Assembly: GCF_051251565.1 (NCBI RefSeq)
Contig: NZ_JBPOFB010000001.1
Span: 310,001 to 374,000, forward strand
DNA from: Marivita sp051251565
GTDB taxonomy: Bacteria > Pseudomonadota > Alphaproteobacteria > Rhodobacterales > Rhodobacteraceae
Reading direction: 5' to 3'
Length of the DNA: 64,000 bases
In this document: positions 17,337 through 26,794 of the stretch, piece after piece
Position numbering within the stretch: position 1 is the stretch's first letter
How the letters are laid out: each line of letters starts with the position of its first letter
Notes under the pieces: generated by a model
The model's database searches: none
Told to the model about the DNA's origin: nothing
The model's input: the letters and a program-made list of their open reading frames with translations, nothing else
Translations under genes and position numbers: made by a program

Positions 17337-17921
17337 TCACGTCACAGCGTTGCGAACCATGTCCCAATAGACGGCCTCGACCTCGGGCAGGGACAGGCGC
17401 CCGCCGCTGCGATACCAGATGTTCACACCTGTCAGCATGGCAATGATGGCCAAGGTTGTGATTTTCGTGTCGGCCACGCGGAACTCGCCCGCTGCACGTC
17501 CATCCCGCAGGATCGCTTCGAGCGCGCTTTCATAACGGCGGCGCAGATCCTCGATGGTGGTGAAATTCTCGGGCGTCAGATTGCGCAGCTCCATGTACGA
17601 GATGAATACTGCGTGGGGGCGTTCCAGATGGAACCGGATATGAAAGCGAGTGAACGCTTCCAGCTTGTCTTGCGCGGTCTGTTCGGGTGGTTGTTGCGTT
17701 AGGGCCAGCAGCAGATCATCCATATGACCCCGCATCAAATCAAACAGCAGCGATTGCTTATCTGGGGTGTAATTATACAGCGCACCGGCCTGAACGCCGA
17801 CTTCTTTGGCGATCTGGCGCATGGACACGGCAGCATAACCATGCTGCGCAAACAGCGCCAGCGCAGCGTCGCGGACCCTTGGGCCTGTAATATCTGAATG
17901 AGAACCCGCAGTCCGTGCCAT
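17337..17921 (-). CDS. TetR-family transcriptional regulator
   Basis: A 194-residue regulator. The N-terminal helix-turn-helix is clear (RDAALALFAQHGYAAVSMRQIAKEVGVQAGALYNYTPDKQSLL, residues about 17-60). The C-terminal ligand domain has no distinctive motif I can use to predict an inducer. A perfect palindrome 12 bases upstream of its start is a likely own operator, placed to control both this gene and the divergent lipoprotein gene. Confidence 0.92.
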   Translation of the reverse strand: MARTAGSHSDITGPRVRDAALALFAQHGYAAVSMRQIAKEVGVQAGALYNYTPDKQSLLFDLMRGHMDDLLLALTQQPPEQTAQDKLEAFTRFHIRFHLERPHAVFISYMELRNLTPENFTTIEDLRRRYESALEAILRDGRAAGEFRVADTKITTLAIIAMLTGVNIWYRSGGRLSLPEVEAVYWDMVRNAVT

Positions 17922-17932
17922 AGCAGCAGATT

Positions 17933-17952
17933 ATCTGAACGATTGTTCAGAT
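17933..17952. promoter_or_regulatory. Probable TetR operator palindrome
   Basis: Perfect inverted repeat ATCTGAAC - GATT - GTTCAGAT (8-base arms, 4-base spacer). It lies between the TetR gene and the divergent lipoprotein gene, the standard place for a TetR-family operator. Assignment to this regulator is inferred from position. Confidence 0.75.
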
Positions 17953-18017
17953 CAAGCCTGAGGTTGCGCGCACGGCTGCGCTGCGGCATGACAGACGGGA
18001 CAACAGGAGCAACGCAC

Positions 18018-18299
18018 ATGTGGCGGGCATGGATCATTTTTGGCTTGGCGCTGACCGCCTGCACCGAGTTCCCCGAAGTGGATGCGGCGCTGGCGCAAGC
18101 AGGCCCTGTCGCTGAATATCCCGCCTTGGTACCGTTCGAGCAATTGATCTCTGCGCCGGATCCGCGTTTGACCGAAGGCGATGATGCGGCTTTGCGCGCG
18201 CGGGCTGCGGGTCTGCGCAATCGGGCAAACGGATTGCGCGGCCCGGTGATTGATCCGCAGATCCGTGACCGAATGAACGATGGCGTGGCACAACCCTGA
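18018..18299 (+). CDS. Small lipoprotein, unknown function
   Basis: A 93-residue protein with a type II signal peptide (MWRAWIIFGLALTAC, lipobox LTAC) and a mature part rich in alanine, arginine and acidic residues (LISAPDPRLTEGDDAALRARAAGLRNRANGL). CAGGAG lies eight bases upstream of the ATG. It is divergent from the TetR gene and 74 bases ahead of hom. I do not recognise a family beyond small Rhodobacteraceae lipoproteins. Confidence 0.72.
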   Translation: MWRAWIIFGLALTACTEFPEVDAALAQAGPVAEYPALVPFEQLISAPDPRLTEGDDAALRARAAGLRNRANGLRGPVIDPQIRDRMNDGVAQP

Positions 18300-18373
18300 T
18301 CAGGGCGTTGCAGGCCAGAACGCAAGGCGCTATTGCGGGCAAAATATTGCCAGACTGCAAAAGGATTGCCCCA

Positions 18374-19660
18374 ATGACGAAACCTCTGCGCCTTGGAATT
18401 GCGGGTCTGGGCACTGTTGGCGTGGGGGTGGTCAAGATCATCCGCCACAAAGCGGCATTGCTAGAAGCACGTGGCGGACGTCCTATTACCATCTCGGCGG
18501 TCTGCGCCCGCAGCCGGGTCAAGGATCGGGGTGTTCCGCTGGATGGCTATGATTGGGAAGACGATGCCGTCTCACTTGCGCAGCGCGACGATGTGGATGT
18601 GTTTGTTGAGCTGGTTGGCGGCAGCGATGGCCCGGCCAAAGCCGCAACCGAAGCGGCCCTGCGTGCAGGCAAGGATGTTGTGACTGCCAACAAGGCGTTG
18701 TTGGCGCATCACGGGCAAAACCTTGCCCAAGCCGCCGAAAAGGTGGGCGCGGTGCTGCGGTTCGAAGCGGCGGTTGCTGGTGGCATTCCGGTGGTCAAAG
18801 CCTTGACCGAAGGTCTTGCTGGTAATGATATAATGCGGGTCATGGGTGTGATGAACGGCACCTGCAACTATATCCTGACCCGGATGGAATCCGGTGGCCT
18901 GACCTATGACGAGGCTTTTGCCGAAGCTGACGGTTTGGGATATCTCGAAGCGGACCCGAACCTTGATGTTGGCGGCATTGATGCGGGTCACAAACTGTCG
19001 CTTCTGGCGTCGATTGCGTTTGGCACGCAGGTCGATTTCGACTCGGTCGAGCTCGAAGGCATTGGCCGTGTCAGCATCGAAGACATCCGCCAAGCCGCCG
19101 ATATGGGCTATAAGGTCAAGCTGCTGGGTGTTTGCCAGATGACTGGACGCGGGCTTGAGCAGCGCATGTCGCCTTGTCTTGTCCCGGCGACATCGCCGCT
19201 GGGTCAGCTTGAAGGCGGCACCAACATGGTGGTGATCGAAGGCGACCAAGTGGGTCAAATCGTATTACGCGGTGCCGGTGCTGGCGAAGGTCCGACAGCC
19301 AGCGCAGTGCTTGGTGATGTGATCGACATCGCACGCGGCACCCGTGTTTCCACCTTTGGTCAATCTTCTGGCAGCCTGACAAAACCCAAACCGGCCATCA
19401 CCTCGACGCCTGCTCCCTATTACCTGCGGTTGATGTTGTTGGACAAGCCGGGCGCTTTGGCCAAGGTTGCGGCGGTACTGGGCGAAGCGGGCGTGTCGAT
19501 CAACCGGATGCGCCAACGCAGCCACGATCAGGACACCGCGCCTGTGTTGATTGTCACGCACAAAACCACGCGCGCCGCGCTGGACACCGCCCTTGCAGCG
19601 ATGGTCGGCACGCGCGTTGTCGAAGGTGAGCCGGTGGCGCTTCGGATCGAACAGCTCTGA
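18374..19660 (+). CDS. hom: Homoserine dehydrogenase
   Basis: A 428-residue enzyme reducing aspartate semialdehyde to homoserine in threonine, methionine and isoleucine synthesis. The NAD(P)-binding motif GLGTVGVGVV is at the start. The catalytic domain carries AAVAGGIPVVKAL, MNGTCNYILTRME and ANPDLDVGGIDAGHK-like sequence (EADPNLDVGGIDAGHKLSLL). A C-terminal ACT domain (YYLRLMLLDKPGALAKVAAVL) would allow feedback control by threonine. The start MTKPLRLGIAG has AAAAGGA upstream. The order hom-glpX-recJ is common in this bacterial family. Confidence 0.96.
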   Translation: MTKPLRLGIAGLGTVGVGVVKIIRHKAALLEARGGRPITISAVCARSRVKDRGVPLDGYDWEDDAVSLAQRDDVDVFVELVGGSDGPAKAATEAALRAGKDVVTANKALLAHHGQNLAQAAEKVGAVLRFEAAVAGGIPVVKALTEGLAGNDIMRVMGVMNGTCNYILTRMESGGLTYDEAFAEADGLGYLEADPNLDVGGIDAGHKLSLLASIAFGTQVDFDSVELEGIGRVSIEDIRQAADMGYKVKLLGVCQMTGRGLEQRMSPCLVPATSPLGQLEGGTNMVVIEGDQVGQIVLRGAGAGEGPTASAVLGDVIDIARGTRVSTFGQSSGSLTKPKPAITSTPAPYYLRLMLLDKPGALAKVAAVLGEAGVSINRMRQRSHDQDTAPVLIVTHKTTRAALDTALAAMVGTRVVEGEPVALRIEQL

Positions 19661-19745
19661 TCGCTTTAGCGCAATCATCCTTGTCAGGCAGAGGTTGCGG
19701 GCTTAACAGGCGGGTAATTGAATTTATACGTGACTGGAGATCTGC

Positions 19746-20711
19746 ATGACCGCGCGCCCTGATTTTAATGACCGTATGCTGTCCCTGGGGTTGGCGCGTG
19801 TGGCAGAACAAGCCGCAATTGCCACAGTTGATTTGATTGGTCGTGGCGACGAAAAAGCCGCTGACCAAGCCGCGGTAAACGCCATGCGCGAACAGCTGAA
19901 CCTGCTGGATATCGCCGGTGTGGTGGTGATTGGCGAAGGCGAACGCGATGAAGCACCGATGCTTTATATTGGTGAGGAAGTCGGCAGCGGCAATGGTCCC
20001 GGTGTCGACATCGCGCTTGATCCGCTGGAAGGCACCACGCTGACCGCAAAAGACATGCCCAACGCTCTGACCGTTATTGCGATGGGGCCGCGCGGCTCCA
20101 TGCTGCACGCGCCGGATGTCTACATGGAAAAGCTGGCTATCGGTCCGGGCTTTGCCAATGATCTCGTGACGCTGGACATGACTCCGCGCGAACGTGTCGC
20201 CGCTCTTGCCAAGGTCAAAGGCTGCCGTCACAGCGACATCACCGTTTGCGTTTTGGAGCGCCCGCGCCACGAAGAGATGATTGCTGAAATCCGGTCAACC
20301 GGCGCTGCGATCCGTCTGATCACCGATGGCGATGTCGCCGGTGTGATGCATTGCGCCGAGCCATCGCAAACCGGCATTGATATGTATATGGGCACCGGCG
20401 GCGCGCCCGAAGGTGTGCTTGCGGCAGCGGCGCTGAAATGCATGGGCGGTCAAATTCAGGGCCGGTTGATCTTCCGAAATGATGACGAAAAGGCCCGTGC
20501 CGCCAAGGCGGGCATCACCGATCTGGACAAGATTTATTCCCGCGACGAGATGGTGACTGAAGATGTGATCTTTGCCGCCACCGGCGTCACTGGCGGATCG
20601 CTTTTGTCGGGGATCAAGCGCGAGGTCGGTTTCTATACCACCGAGACATTGCTCATGCGGTCGAAAACCGGGTCGGTGCGTCGCATGACCTACCGGAATC
20701 CGACCCACTGA
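19746..20711 (+). CDS. glpX: Fructose-1,6-bisphosphatase, class II
   Basis: A 321-residue GlpX-type phosphatase for gluconeogenesis. The metal-site blocks are complete: VVIGEGERDEAPMLYIGEE, DIALDPLEGTTLTAKDMPNALTVIAMG, and LITDGDVAGVMHC with the following TGGAPEGVLAAAALKCMGG. Length agrees with the family. ACTGGAGATCTGC precedes the ATG. Lies between hom and recJ. Confidence 0.95.
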   Translation: MTARPDFNDRMLSLGLARVAEQAAIATVDLIGRGDEKAADQAAVNAMREQLNLLDIAGVVVIGEGERDEAPMLYIGEEVGSGNGPGVDIALDPLEGTTLTAKDMPNALTVIAMGPRGSMLHAPDVYMEKLAIGPGFANDLVTLDMTPRERVAALAKVKGCRHSDITVCVLERPRHEEMIAEIRSTGAAIRLITDGDVAGVMHCAEPSQTGIDMYMGTGGAPEGVLAAAALKCMGGQIQGRLIFRNDDEKARAAKAGITDLDKIYSRDEMVTEDVIFAATGVTGGSLLSGIKREVGFYTTETLLMRSKTGSVRRMTYRNPTH

Positions 20712-20721
20712 TGAGGGTGTT

Positions 20722-22470
20722 GTGACCGGCTATCTGGGCGTTGATCGGTCGCTGACCGGGCGGCGCTGGATCGGACCGGCGCCCGAAACCACACGGCAGG
20801 CCGAAGCGCTGATGCAGCAAACTGGCCACCCGCCCGCGCTGTGCCAGACATTGGCGCGCTTTGGGGTTGCCGTCGAAGATGTGCCGACCTTTCTGGAACC
20901 CACCTTGCGTGCGCTGCTGCCTGATCCCCGATCCTTGCGGGATATGGAGCGCGCCGCCGCGCGACTTTTGCAGGCGGTCAAAGCCAACCAGAGCATTGCG
21001 ATCTTTGCCGATTACGATGTCGATGGCGGTACATCCGCGGCTTTGCTGATCGACTGGTTGCGTCAGCTGGGGCGGCAGGCCACGCTATACGTGCCAGACC
21101 GCATCGACGAAGGGTATGGCCCCAACGATGCTGCGATGCAGGCATTGGCACGCGATCATGATCTGATCATCTGTGTCGACTGCGGAACACTCTCGCATGG
21201 CCCCATTGCCGCCGCGCAAGGCGCAGATGTGCTGGTGCTGGATCACCACCTTGGCGGCGAAACCCTGCCCGATGCCTATGCCGTCGTGAACCCCAACCGA
21301 CAGGACGAAGACGGTGCCTTGGCCCATCTGTGCGCAGCAGGGGTGGTGTTTCTGGCCTTGGTCGAAGCCGGGCGTCAAATGCGGGAAACGGGGGTCAAAG
21401 GGCCGGACCTGATGTCGATGCTCGATCTTGTGGCATTGGCCACGGTCGCTGATGTGGCCCCGTTGACGGGCGTTAACCGTGCCTTGGTGCGGCAGGGTCT
21501 CAAGGTGATGGCCCAACGCGCACGTCCCGGTTTGGTGGCGCTCAGCGATGTGGGGCGTCTGGACAGTGCGCCGAAATCCTATCATCTCGGGTTCGTACTT
21601 GGGCCACGGGTGAACGCCGGTGGCCGGATCGGCAAGGCCGATCTGGGTGCGCGCCTGTTGTCGACCACCGATCCGCACGAAGCCAAGGCAATGGCGGATC
21701 GTCTCGACGCGCTGAACACCGAACGCCGCGAGATCGAAGAGGCAGTGCGCGCGCAAGCCCTCGAACAGGCCGAAGCGCGAGGCTTCGATGCGCCGCTGGT
21801 CTGGGCCGCCGGAGACGGATGGCACCCCGGCGTTGTGGGCATTGTGGCGTCGCGGCTGAAGGAACGCACGAACCGCCCGTCCATCGTTATCGGGTTTGAT
21901 GATGACGATGGCAAAGGCTCTGGCCGTTCGGTGAGCGGCATCGACCTCGGAGCTGCGATTCAGAAACTTGCTGCCGAAGGGCATTTGCAAAAAGGTGGTG
22001 GACACAAGATGGCGGCTGGCCTGTCGTTGTCCCGCGCCCAGCTTGAACCCGCGATGGAACGGTTGTCAGAGCTTTTGGTCAAACAGGGTGCGGATCAGTT
22101 GGGCGCGTCTGACTTGCGTCTTGACGGTCCCTTGATGCCGGGCGCTGCGACGCCGGAACTTGTGGAGCTGCTTGAAAGCGCGGGTCCGTTTGGGGCAGGG
22201 GCCGCGGCACCACGGTTTGTCTTCCCCGACATCCAGATCGCCTTTGCCAAACGGGTGGGCAACTCGCATTTGAAGCTCAGCTTTGGTGATGGCATGGGCG
22301 CGCGTCTGGACGCGATCTGTTTCGGCGCGTTCGACGGTCCGTTGGGGCCAGCATTGGAACAGCATGCCGGTGCACGATTCCATCTTGCTGGTCGTCTCGA
22401 GATAAATGAGTGGGGCGGTCGCCGCGCTGTCCAACTGCGTTTGGAAGACGCCGCCACCGCCACAAAATGA
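20722..22470 (+). CDS. recJ: Single-stranded-DNA-specific exonuclease RecJ
   Basis: A 582-residue 5'-3' exonuclease of recombination and mismatch repair. DHH-family metal motifs are visible: FADYDVDGGTSAALL, CVDCGTLSHGP, LDHHLGG, and the DHHA1 motif GGGHKMAAG. The C-terminal part is the OB-fold region. The start is a GTG ten bases after the glpX stop; no in-frame ATG is nearby, so the start is somewhat uncertain. The gene ends about 137 bases before tRNA-Glu. Confidence 0.95.
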   Translation: MTGYLGVDRSLTGRRWIGPAPETTRQAEALMQQTGHPPALCQTLARFGVAVEDVPTFLEPTLRALLPDPRSLRDMERAAARLLQAVKANQSIAIFADYDVDGGTSAALLIDWLRQLGRQATLYVPDRIDEGYGPNDAAMQALARDHDLIICVDCGTLSHGPIAAAQGADVLVLDHHLGGETLPDAYAVVNPNRQDEDGALAHLCAAGVVFLALVEAGRQMRETGVKGPDLMSMLDLVALATVADVAPLTGVNRALVRQGLKVMAQRARPGLVALSDVGRLDSAPKSYHLGFVLGPRVNAGGRIGKADLGARLLSTTDPHEAKAMADRLDALNTERREIEEAVRAQALEQAEARGFDAPLVWAAGDGWHPGVVGIVASRLKERTNRPSIVIGFDDDDGKGSGRSVSGIDLGAAIQKLAAEGHLQKGGGHKMAAGLSLSRAQLEPAMERLSELLVKQGADQLGASDLRLDGPLMPGAATPELVELLESAGPFGAGAAAPRFVFPDIQIAFAKRVGNSHLKLSFGDGMGARLDAICFGAFDGPLGPALEQHAGARFHLAGRLEINEWGGRRAVQLRLEDAATATK

Positions 22471-22607
22471 GCTTTTTAAGCGATTGTTTTCGATGGGCTT
22501 TTTGGTTTTTTCAAAAGATGATCAACCGTTTGGAAAAATCCACACAATCGGTCGAATTTCCGCTTGCATGGCCGCGCTGCTTTGCCTAAACACCGCTCAC
22601 CAACAGT

Positions 22608-22682
22608 GGCCCGTTCGTCTATCGGTTAGGACGCCAGGTTTTCAACCTGGAAAGAGGGGTTCGATTCCCCTACGGGCTGCCA
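22608..22682 (+). tRNA. tRNA-Glu (anticodon TTC)
   Basis: Cloverleaf reads cleanly. Acceptor GGCCCGT pairs with ACGGGCT (one G-T at the end), anticodon stem CCAGG/CCTGG encloses TTTTCAA with TTC at 22641-22643, T-arm AGGGG-TTCGATT-CCCCT, and CCA is encoded. Length 75 bases. Confidence 0.97.
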
Positions 22683-23092
22683 CTTTGGATTTGTATCCTG
22701 CTCTTGCAAGTCGATCGGGTGTGGAACATATCCCGACTATGGACCTGATCAAACTGATTTTCAGAGTCGTGAGCGTACGTTTGACGTCTTTGGTGGTCGC
22801 GCGAAACGCTGACACCCCTTGTGGGTCGTCCTCTGCTGGGCATACCAAGTTGTCGTGTGCTTGTCTGAGAAAAGCGGTGGCCCCCGTCGCTGCTAACCTC
22901 TTTGCCCAGCAGGTGGTGGTGTGGACGCGTCACAGTGAGTTTTGTGTAGTACGGGTGTTTTTGTCGGGCATCACATCCTGTGTCGCAAGGTCAAGCAAAG
23001 CGACGGGCGATTTCATCCAGAATGCAGACAACACCCCCAGCCAGACCGAACGGGACCGGCACCTCTTGGTCCTGCGGTTCCGAGGATGAGCA
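22683..23092. other. 410-base gap between tRNA-Glu and rarA, no convincing gene
   Basis: No family match, hairpin terminator or repeat stands out. A plus-strand frame (22739-23089, 116 codons) stays open and stops 3 bases before the rarA start. Its translation is rich in Cys, Ser and Arg, lacks the GC-rich third positions of neighbouring genes, and shows no recognisable motif. Other open frames here read through the tRNA. It may be ordinary spacer holding the rarA promoter or the decayed end of a lost gene. Confidence 0.5.
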
Positions 23093-24397
23093 ATGACTGA
23101 TCTTTTCGGCACCGGGGATGGTCCCAAAGACATACCGCGCCCGCTGGCCGACAGGCTGCGCCCGACAAGACTGTCAGAAGTGATCGGCCAATCGCAGGTG
23201 ATCGGACCTGATGCACCGCTATCTGTGATGCTGGAGGCGGGCAGCCTAGGGTCTGTTGTGTTTTGGGGTCCGCCCGGTGTGGGAAAAACCACGATCGCGC
23301 GGCTTTTGGCAGATGAGACCGACCTGTATTTCGTCCAGATCAGCGCGATCTTTTCTGGTGTGCCTGAGCTGCGCAAGGTGTTCGACGCTGCCAAGCAACG
23401 GCGCAATGCGGGGCAGGGGACGTTGCTGTTCGTCGATGAAATTCACCGCTTCAACAAGGCCCAGCAGGATGGGTTTTTACCGCATATGGAGGACGGCACG
23501 ATCCTTTTGGTCGGTGCCACAACCGAGAACCCTTCTTTCGAGCTCAACGCCGCCTTGCTCAGCAGGGCGCAGGTTCTGGTGCTCGAACGATTGGGTCATA
23601 ACGATCTGGAATTGTTGGCACAACGGGCCGAGGCTGATCTGGGCCGGACCCTGCCGCTGGATGCGCAGGCGCGCGAAAACCTGTTGGATATGGCGGATGG
23701 CGATGGGCGTGCCTTGCTTAACCTGATCGAACAGGTGATGGCTTGGACCGTCGCCGATCCGCTTGACGGGGCGGCACTTGCCAAGCGCCTGATGAAGCGC
23801 GCCGCGCAATATGACAAATCGGGGGACGCGCATTACAACTTGATTTCGGCGCTGCACAAATCGGTGCGCGGCTCCGATCCGGATGCGTCGCTCTATTGGT
23901 ACGCGCGGATGCTGGATGCTGGCGAAGACCCCCGTTACCTCGCACGGCGCATCACGCGCATGGCGGTCGAAGACATCGGTCTGGCCGATCCGCAGGCGCA
24001 GGCGGTGTGTCTGCAAAGCTGGGAAACCTATGAACGGCTCGGCAGCCCCGAAGGTGAACTCGCCATCGCGCAGGCTCTTGTTTACATCGCGTTGGCCCCG
24101 AAATCGAACGCGGTTTACGCCGCCTACAAGGCCGCGCGCCGGGCGGCCAAGACGACCGGGTCGCTTGTCCCGCCCAAGCATATCCTGAACGCGCCAACCA
24201 AGCTGATGAAAGAACAGGGCTACGCGACGGGATATGCCTATGACCACGATGCCGAAGACGGGTTTTCCGGTCAGGACTATTTCCCCGAAACCATGGGCCG
24301 GACCGAATTCTACGCACCTGTAGAGCGTGGCTTTGAACGTGATTTGAAAAAGCGGCTCGAGTATTTTGCGAGGCTCCGCGCCAAGCGGTCAACTTGA
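23093..24397 (+). CDS. rarA: Replication-associated recombination protein A (MgsA/RarA AAA+ ATPase)
   Basis: A 434-residue clamp-loader-like AAA+ protein acting at stalled forks. Walker A GPPGVGKTT, Walker B LLFVDEIHRFNKAQQD, sensor 1 GATTENPSFELNAALLSRAQV, and the C-terminal tetramerisation part containing PKHILNAPTKLMKEQGYATGYAYDHD are all present. The start MTDLFGTGDGPKDIPRPLADRLRP is typical. The usual neighbours crcB and the pseudouridine synthase follow. Confidence 0.95.
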   Translation: MTDLFGTGDGPKDIPRPLADRLRPTRLSEVIGQSQVIGPDAPLSVMLEAGSLGSVVFWGPPGVGKTTIARLLADETDLYFVQISAIFSGVPELRKVFDAAKQRRNAGQGTLLFVDEIHRFNKAQQDGFLPHMEDGTILLVGATTENPSFELNAALLSRAQVLVLERLGHNDLELLAQRAEADLGRTLPLDAQARENLLDMADGDGRALLNLIEQVMAWTVADPLDGAALAKRLMKRAAQYDKSGDAHYNLISALHKSVRGSDPDASLYWYARMLDAGEDPRYLARRITRMAVEDIGLADPQAQAVCLQSWETYERLGSPEGELAIAQALVYIALAPKSNAVYAAYKAARRAAKTTGSLVPPKHILNAPTKLMKEQGYATGYAYDHDAEDGFSGQDYFPETMGRTEFYAPVERGFERDLKKRLEYFARLRAKRST

Positions 24398-24428
24398 CTC
24401 TTGATGCTGCACACGCGACAGACCGCGC

Positions 24429-24809
24429 ATGTTGACAACCCTCTCTCTTGTGGCGCTGGGTGGCGCGATTGGCGCGGGCCTCCGGTTTCTGACCGGCGTG
24501 GGCCTTTTGCGCCTGCTTGGCCATAGCGATTTCCCGGTGGCGATCCTTTGTGTGAACGTGATCGGGTCTTGCCTGATGGGGGTTTTTGTCGTCGCGGCGG
24601 CGCATCGCGGGCTGACCCACCTGTCGCCTTTTGTGATGACAGGCGTCCTTGGGGGCTTCACCACCTTTTCGGCGTTTTCGCTTGAGACGATGACATTGAT
24701 CGAACGCGGCCAGATTGGGCCAGCCGCGCTATATGTGGCCCTCTCCGTCGGATTGTCCGTCGGAGGATTGGCGCTTGGCCTTTTGGCGGCGCGGAGTATT
24801 TTTGCATGA
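24429..24809 (+). CDS. crcB: Fluoride ion exporter CrcB
   Basis: A 126-residue, four-helix membrane protein of the Fluc family. The channel motifs GGAIGAGLRF, NVIGSCLMGVF and GVLGGFTTFSAFSLET are intact. I see no fluoride riboswitch in the short upstream gap, so expression is probably tied to the rarA transcript. Overlaps the next gene by ATGA. Confidence 0.95.
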   Translation: MLTTLSLVALGGAIGAGLRFLTGVGLLRLLGHSDFPVAILCVNVIGSCLMGVFVVAAAHRGLTHLSPFVMTGVLGGFTTFSAFSLETMTLIERGQIGPAALYVALSVGLSVGGLALGLLAARSIFA

Positions 24810-25852
24810 GCCAGGTTCAGACCATCATCATCGGTCCCGGCGACGCAGACCAGCGGCTTGACCGTTGGCTGAAGCGGGTGTTCCCGCAGTTGGGCCAGGG
24901 GCGCATCGAAAAAATGTGCCGTAAAGGCGAGCTGCGGATCAATGGCGGGCGGGTCAAGGCCAGCGCCCGTCTGGAAATCGGGCATGAGGTGCGCATTCCG
25001 CCGGTTCCCATGCCCGGAGAGGTTCAGTCCCGGCCCAAACCGATGGTGACGGACAAAGACGCCGAGATGATGAAGACGCTCGTCATTTACAAAGACGACC
25101 ACATCATAGCGATCAACAAACCGCCGGGATTGCCAACACAAGGCGGCAGCAAACAAACCCGCCATGTTGATGGTCTGGCAGAGGCGCTGACCTTTGGGTT
25201 CGACGAAAAGCCGCGTCTTGTGCACCGGCTCGACAAAGACACATCTGGCGTTCTTCTGTTGGCCCGCACCCGAGCGGTTGCAGGCGCTTTGACCGAGGCG
25301 TTTCGTGCGCGGGAAACACGCAAGATCTACTGGGCTGCCGTTGCAGGTGTTCCAACGCCGCAGATGGGCACGATCAAATTTGGTCTGGTCAAGGCTCCGG
25401 GCCATGGCGCATCGGGCGAGAACGAAAAGATGCGCGCCGTGCATCCACGGGATGTCGGCTCGACCGAGGGGGCAAAGCACGCGACCACGGATTATGCCGT
25501 TCTCAGTGCGCTTGCCAAACGCGCTGCGTGGGTTGCGTTGGTGCCAATCACAGGCCGCACGCACCAGCTTCGGGCTCATATGTCCGAACTGGGGCATCCT
25601 ATCATCGGCGACGGCAAATATGGCGGTTCGGGTCAGGAAAACCTTGGTGATGGCTGGGGCGCGATGCTTGGCGGCGGCATGAGCCGCAAGCTTCATCTGC
25701 ATGCCCGGTCAATCACCTTTCGCCATCCGATATCCGGCGCAAAAGTTACCGTTACCGCGCCCTTGCCCGAACACATGGATCGGACATGGGATTTCCTGCA
25801 ATGGGATCCCCGCGATGTTCCGGCTGATCCGTTCGAAGAGTTCGATCAATGA
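24806..25852 (+). CDS. RluA/RluC-family 23S rRNA pseudouridine synthase
   Basis: A 348-residue enzyme. The N-terminal S4 RNA-binding domain (DQRLDRWLKRVFPQLGQGRIEKMCRKGELRINGGRVK) is followed by the catalytic domain with HRLDKDTSGVLLLART, whose Asp is the nucleophile, and the late block PITGRTHQLRAHMSELGHPIIGDGKYGG. Its architecture fits RluC, but the exact target uridines cannot be read from sequence. Translationally coupled to crcB. Confidence 0.93.
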   Translation: MSQVQTIIIGPGDADQRLDRWLKRVFPQLGQGRIEKMCRKGELRINGGRVKASARLEIGHEVRIPPVPMPGEVQSRPKPMVTDKDAEMMKTLVIYKDDHIIAINKPPGLPTQGGSKQTRHVDGLAEALTFGFDEKPRLVHRLDKDTSGVLLLARTRAVAGALTEAFRARETRKIYWAAVAGVPTPQMGTIKFGLVKAPGHGASGENEKMRAVHPRDVGSTEGAKHATTDYAVLSALAKRAAWVALVPITGRTHQLRAHMSELGHPIIGDGKYGGSGQENLGDGWGAMLGGGMSRKLHLHARSITFRHPISGAKVTVTAPLPEHMDRTWDFLQWDPRDVPADPFEEFDQ

Positions 25853-25895
25853 TCAGCCACACCCCGGTTCAATCCGACTGACCTGAGGATCACGC

Positions 25896-26618
25896 ATGAG
25901 CGAATGGGCGCCGAAACGATTCTGGAAAACGGCCGAGGCGGTCGTTCTTGAAAATGGCTATGGCGTGGTGCTTGACGGTCGCCCCGTGCGTACGCCGGCC
26001 AAAGCCGTTCTGTGGGTTCCAAGTCAGGCGCTTGCCCAAGAGGTGGCAGTCGAGTTTGATGCGCAGACCGACCAGATCGACCCGCAGACCATGCCGTTTA
26101 CACGAACGGCCAACGCGGCGATTGACAAGGTTGCTGTTCAGCAATCGGATGTCGCGGACATGCTGGCGGCATACGGGGACAGCGATTTGCTGTGTTACCG
26201 CGCGGACGCGCCTGAAGAACTGGTCGCGCGGCAAAATGCTCGGTGGGATCCGCTGCTGGACTGGGCCGCGGAAACCTTGAACGCTCGGCTTGAGACACGG
26301 GTGGGAGTGATTCACAAGCCGCAAGACCCGGTTGTCTTGGCAAACCTGAGCAAACGGGTGCACAATTTGACGCCGTTTGAACTGTCGGCATTTCACGACT
26401 TGGTGTCCATCAGCGGGTCATTGATCATCGGTTTTGCGGCGCAAAAATGCGCCCAACCCGCCGAAGAATTGTGGGACCTGTCCCGAGTCGATGAAAATTG
26501 GCAGTCGGAACAATGGGGCGAGGACGACGACGCCCAAAAGATGACGGCCTATAAGAAGGCTGCCTTTTTGCACGCGGATCGATTTATGCGATTGATCAAC
26601 ATGCAGTCTGCGTCCTGA
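25896..26618 (+). CDS. ATP12-family F1-ATPase assembly chaperone
   Basis: A 240-residue protein homologous to mitochondrial ATP12, which holds the F1 alpha subunit during assembly. Signature blocks: KRFWKTAEAVVLENGYGVVLDGRPVRTPAK, VAVEFDAQTDQIDPQTMPFTRTANAAID, and SDLLCYRADAPEELVARQNARWDPLLDW. It follows the pseudouridine synthase after 43 bases; in related genomes a HAD hydrolase gene often sits between these two, and none is here. Confidence 0.93.
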   Translation: MSEWAPKRFWKTAEAVVLENGYGVVLDGRPVRTPAKAVLWVPSQALAQEVAVEFDAQTDQIDPQTMPFTRTANAAIDKVAVQQSDVADMLAAYGDSDLLCYRADAPEELVARQNARWDPLLDWAAETLNARLETRVGVIHKPQDPVVLANLSKRVHNLTPFELSAFHDLVSISGSLIIGFAAQKCAQPAEELWDLSRVDENWQSEQWGEDDDAQKMTAYKKAAFLHADRFMRLINMQSAS

Positions 26619-26794
26619 CGCAAGGGAAACTCTGCGTTGTTGTCCAAAAAATAGGCTATTCGGCTTGACCTCTGTGCATGAATCCTTCCAAAATCGAAGC
26701 CATCGTTGGTAGGTGACCCCTACTTTCGTCGTATGGGCGACCACTCGCTCGTAAAAACCGTGTTTTAGACGCGGGCTAACAGGAAGAGGTAAAC

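Noticed and set aside
22642..22848. Minus-strand frame ending RRGIEPLFPG over tRNA-Glu
   Set aside because: Well-known false frame produced by antisense translation of a tRNA gene.
22739..23089. 116-codon plus-strand frame ending just before rarA
   Set aside because: Unusual codon choice and no recognisable sequence; kept only as a note on the intergenic gap.
24398..24428. Possible fluoride riboswitch before crcB
   Set aside because: The gap is only 31 bases, too short for the aptamer, and no matching fold is visible.
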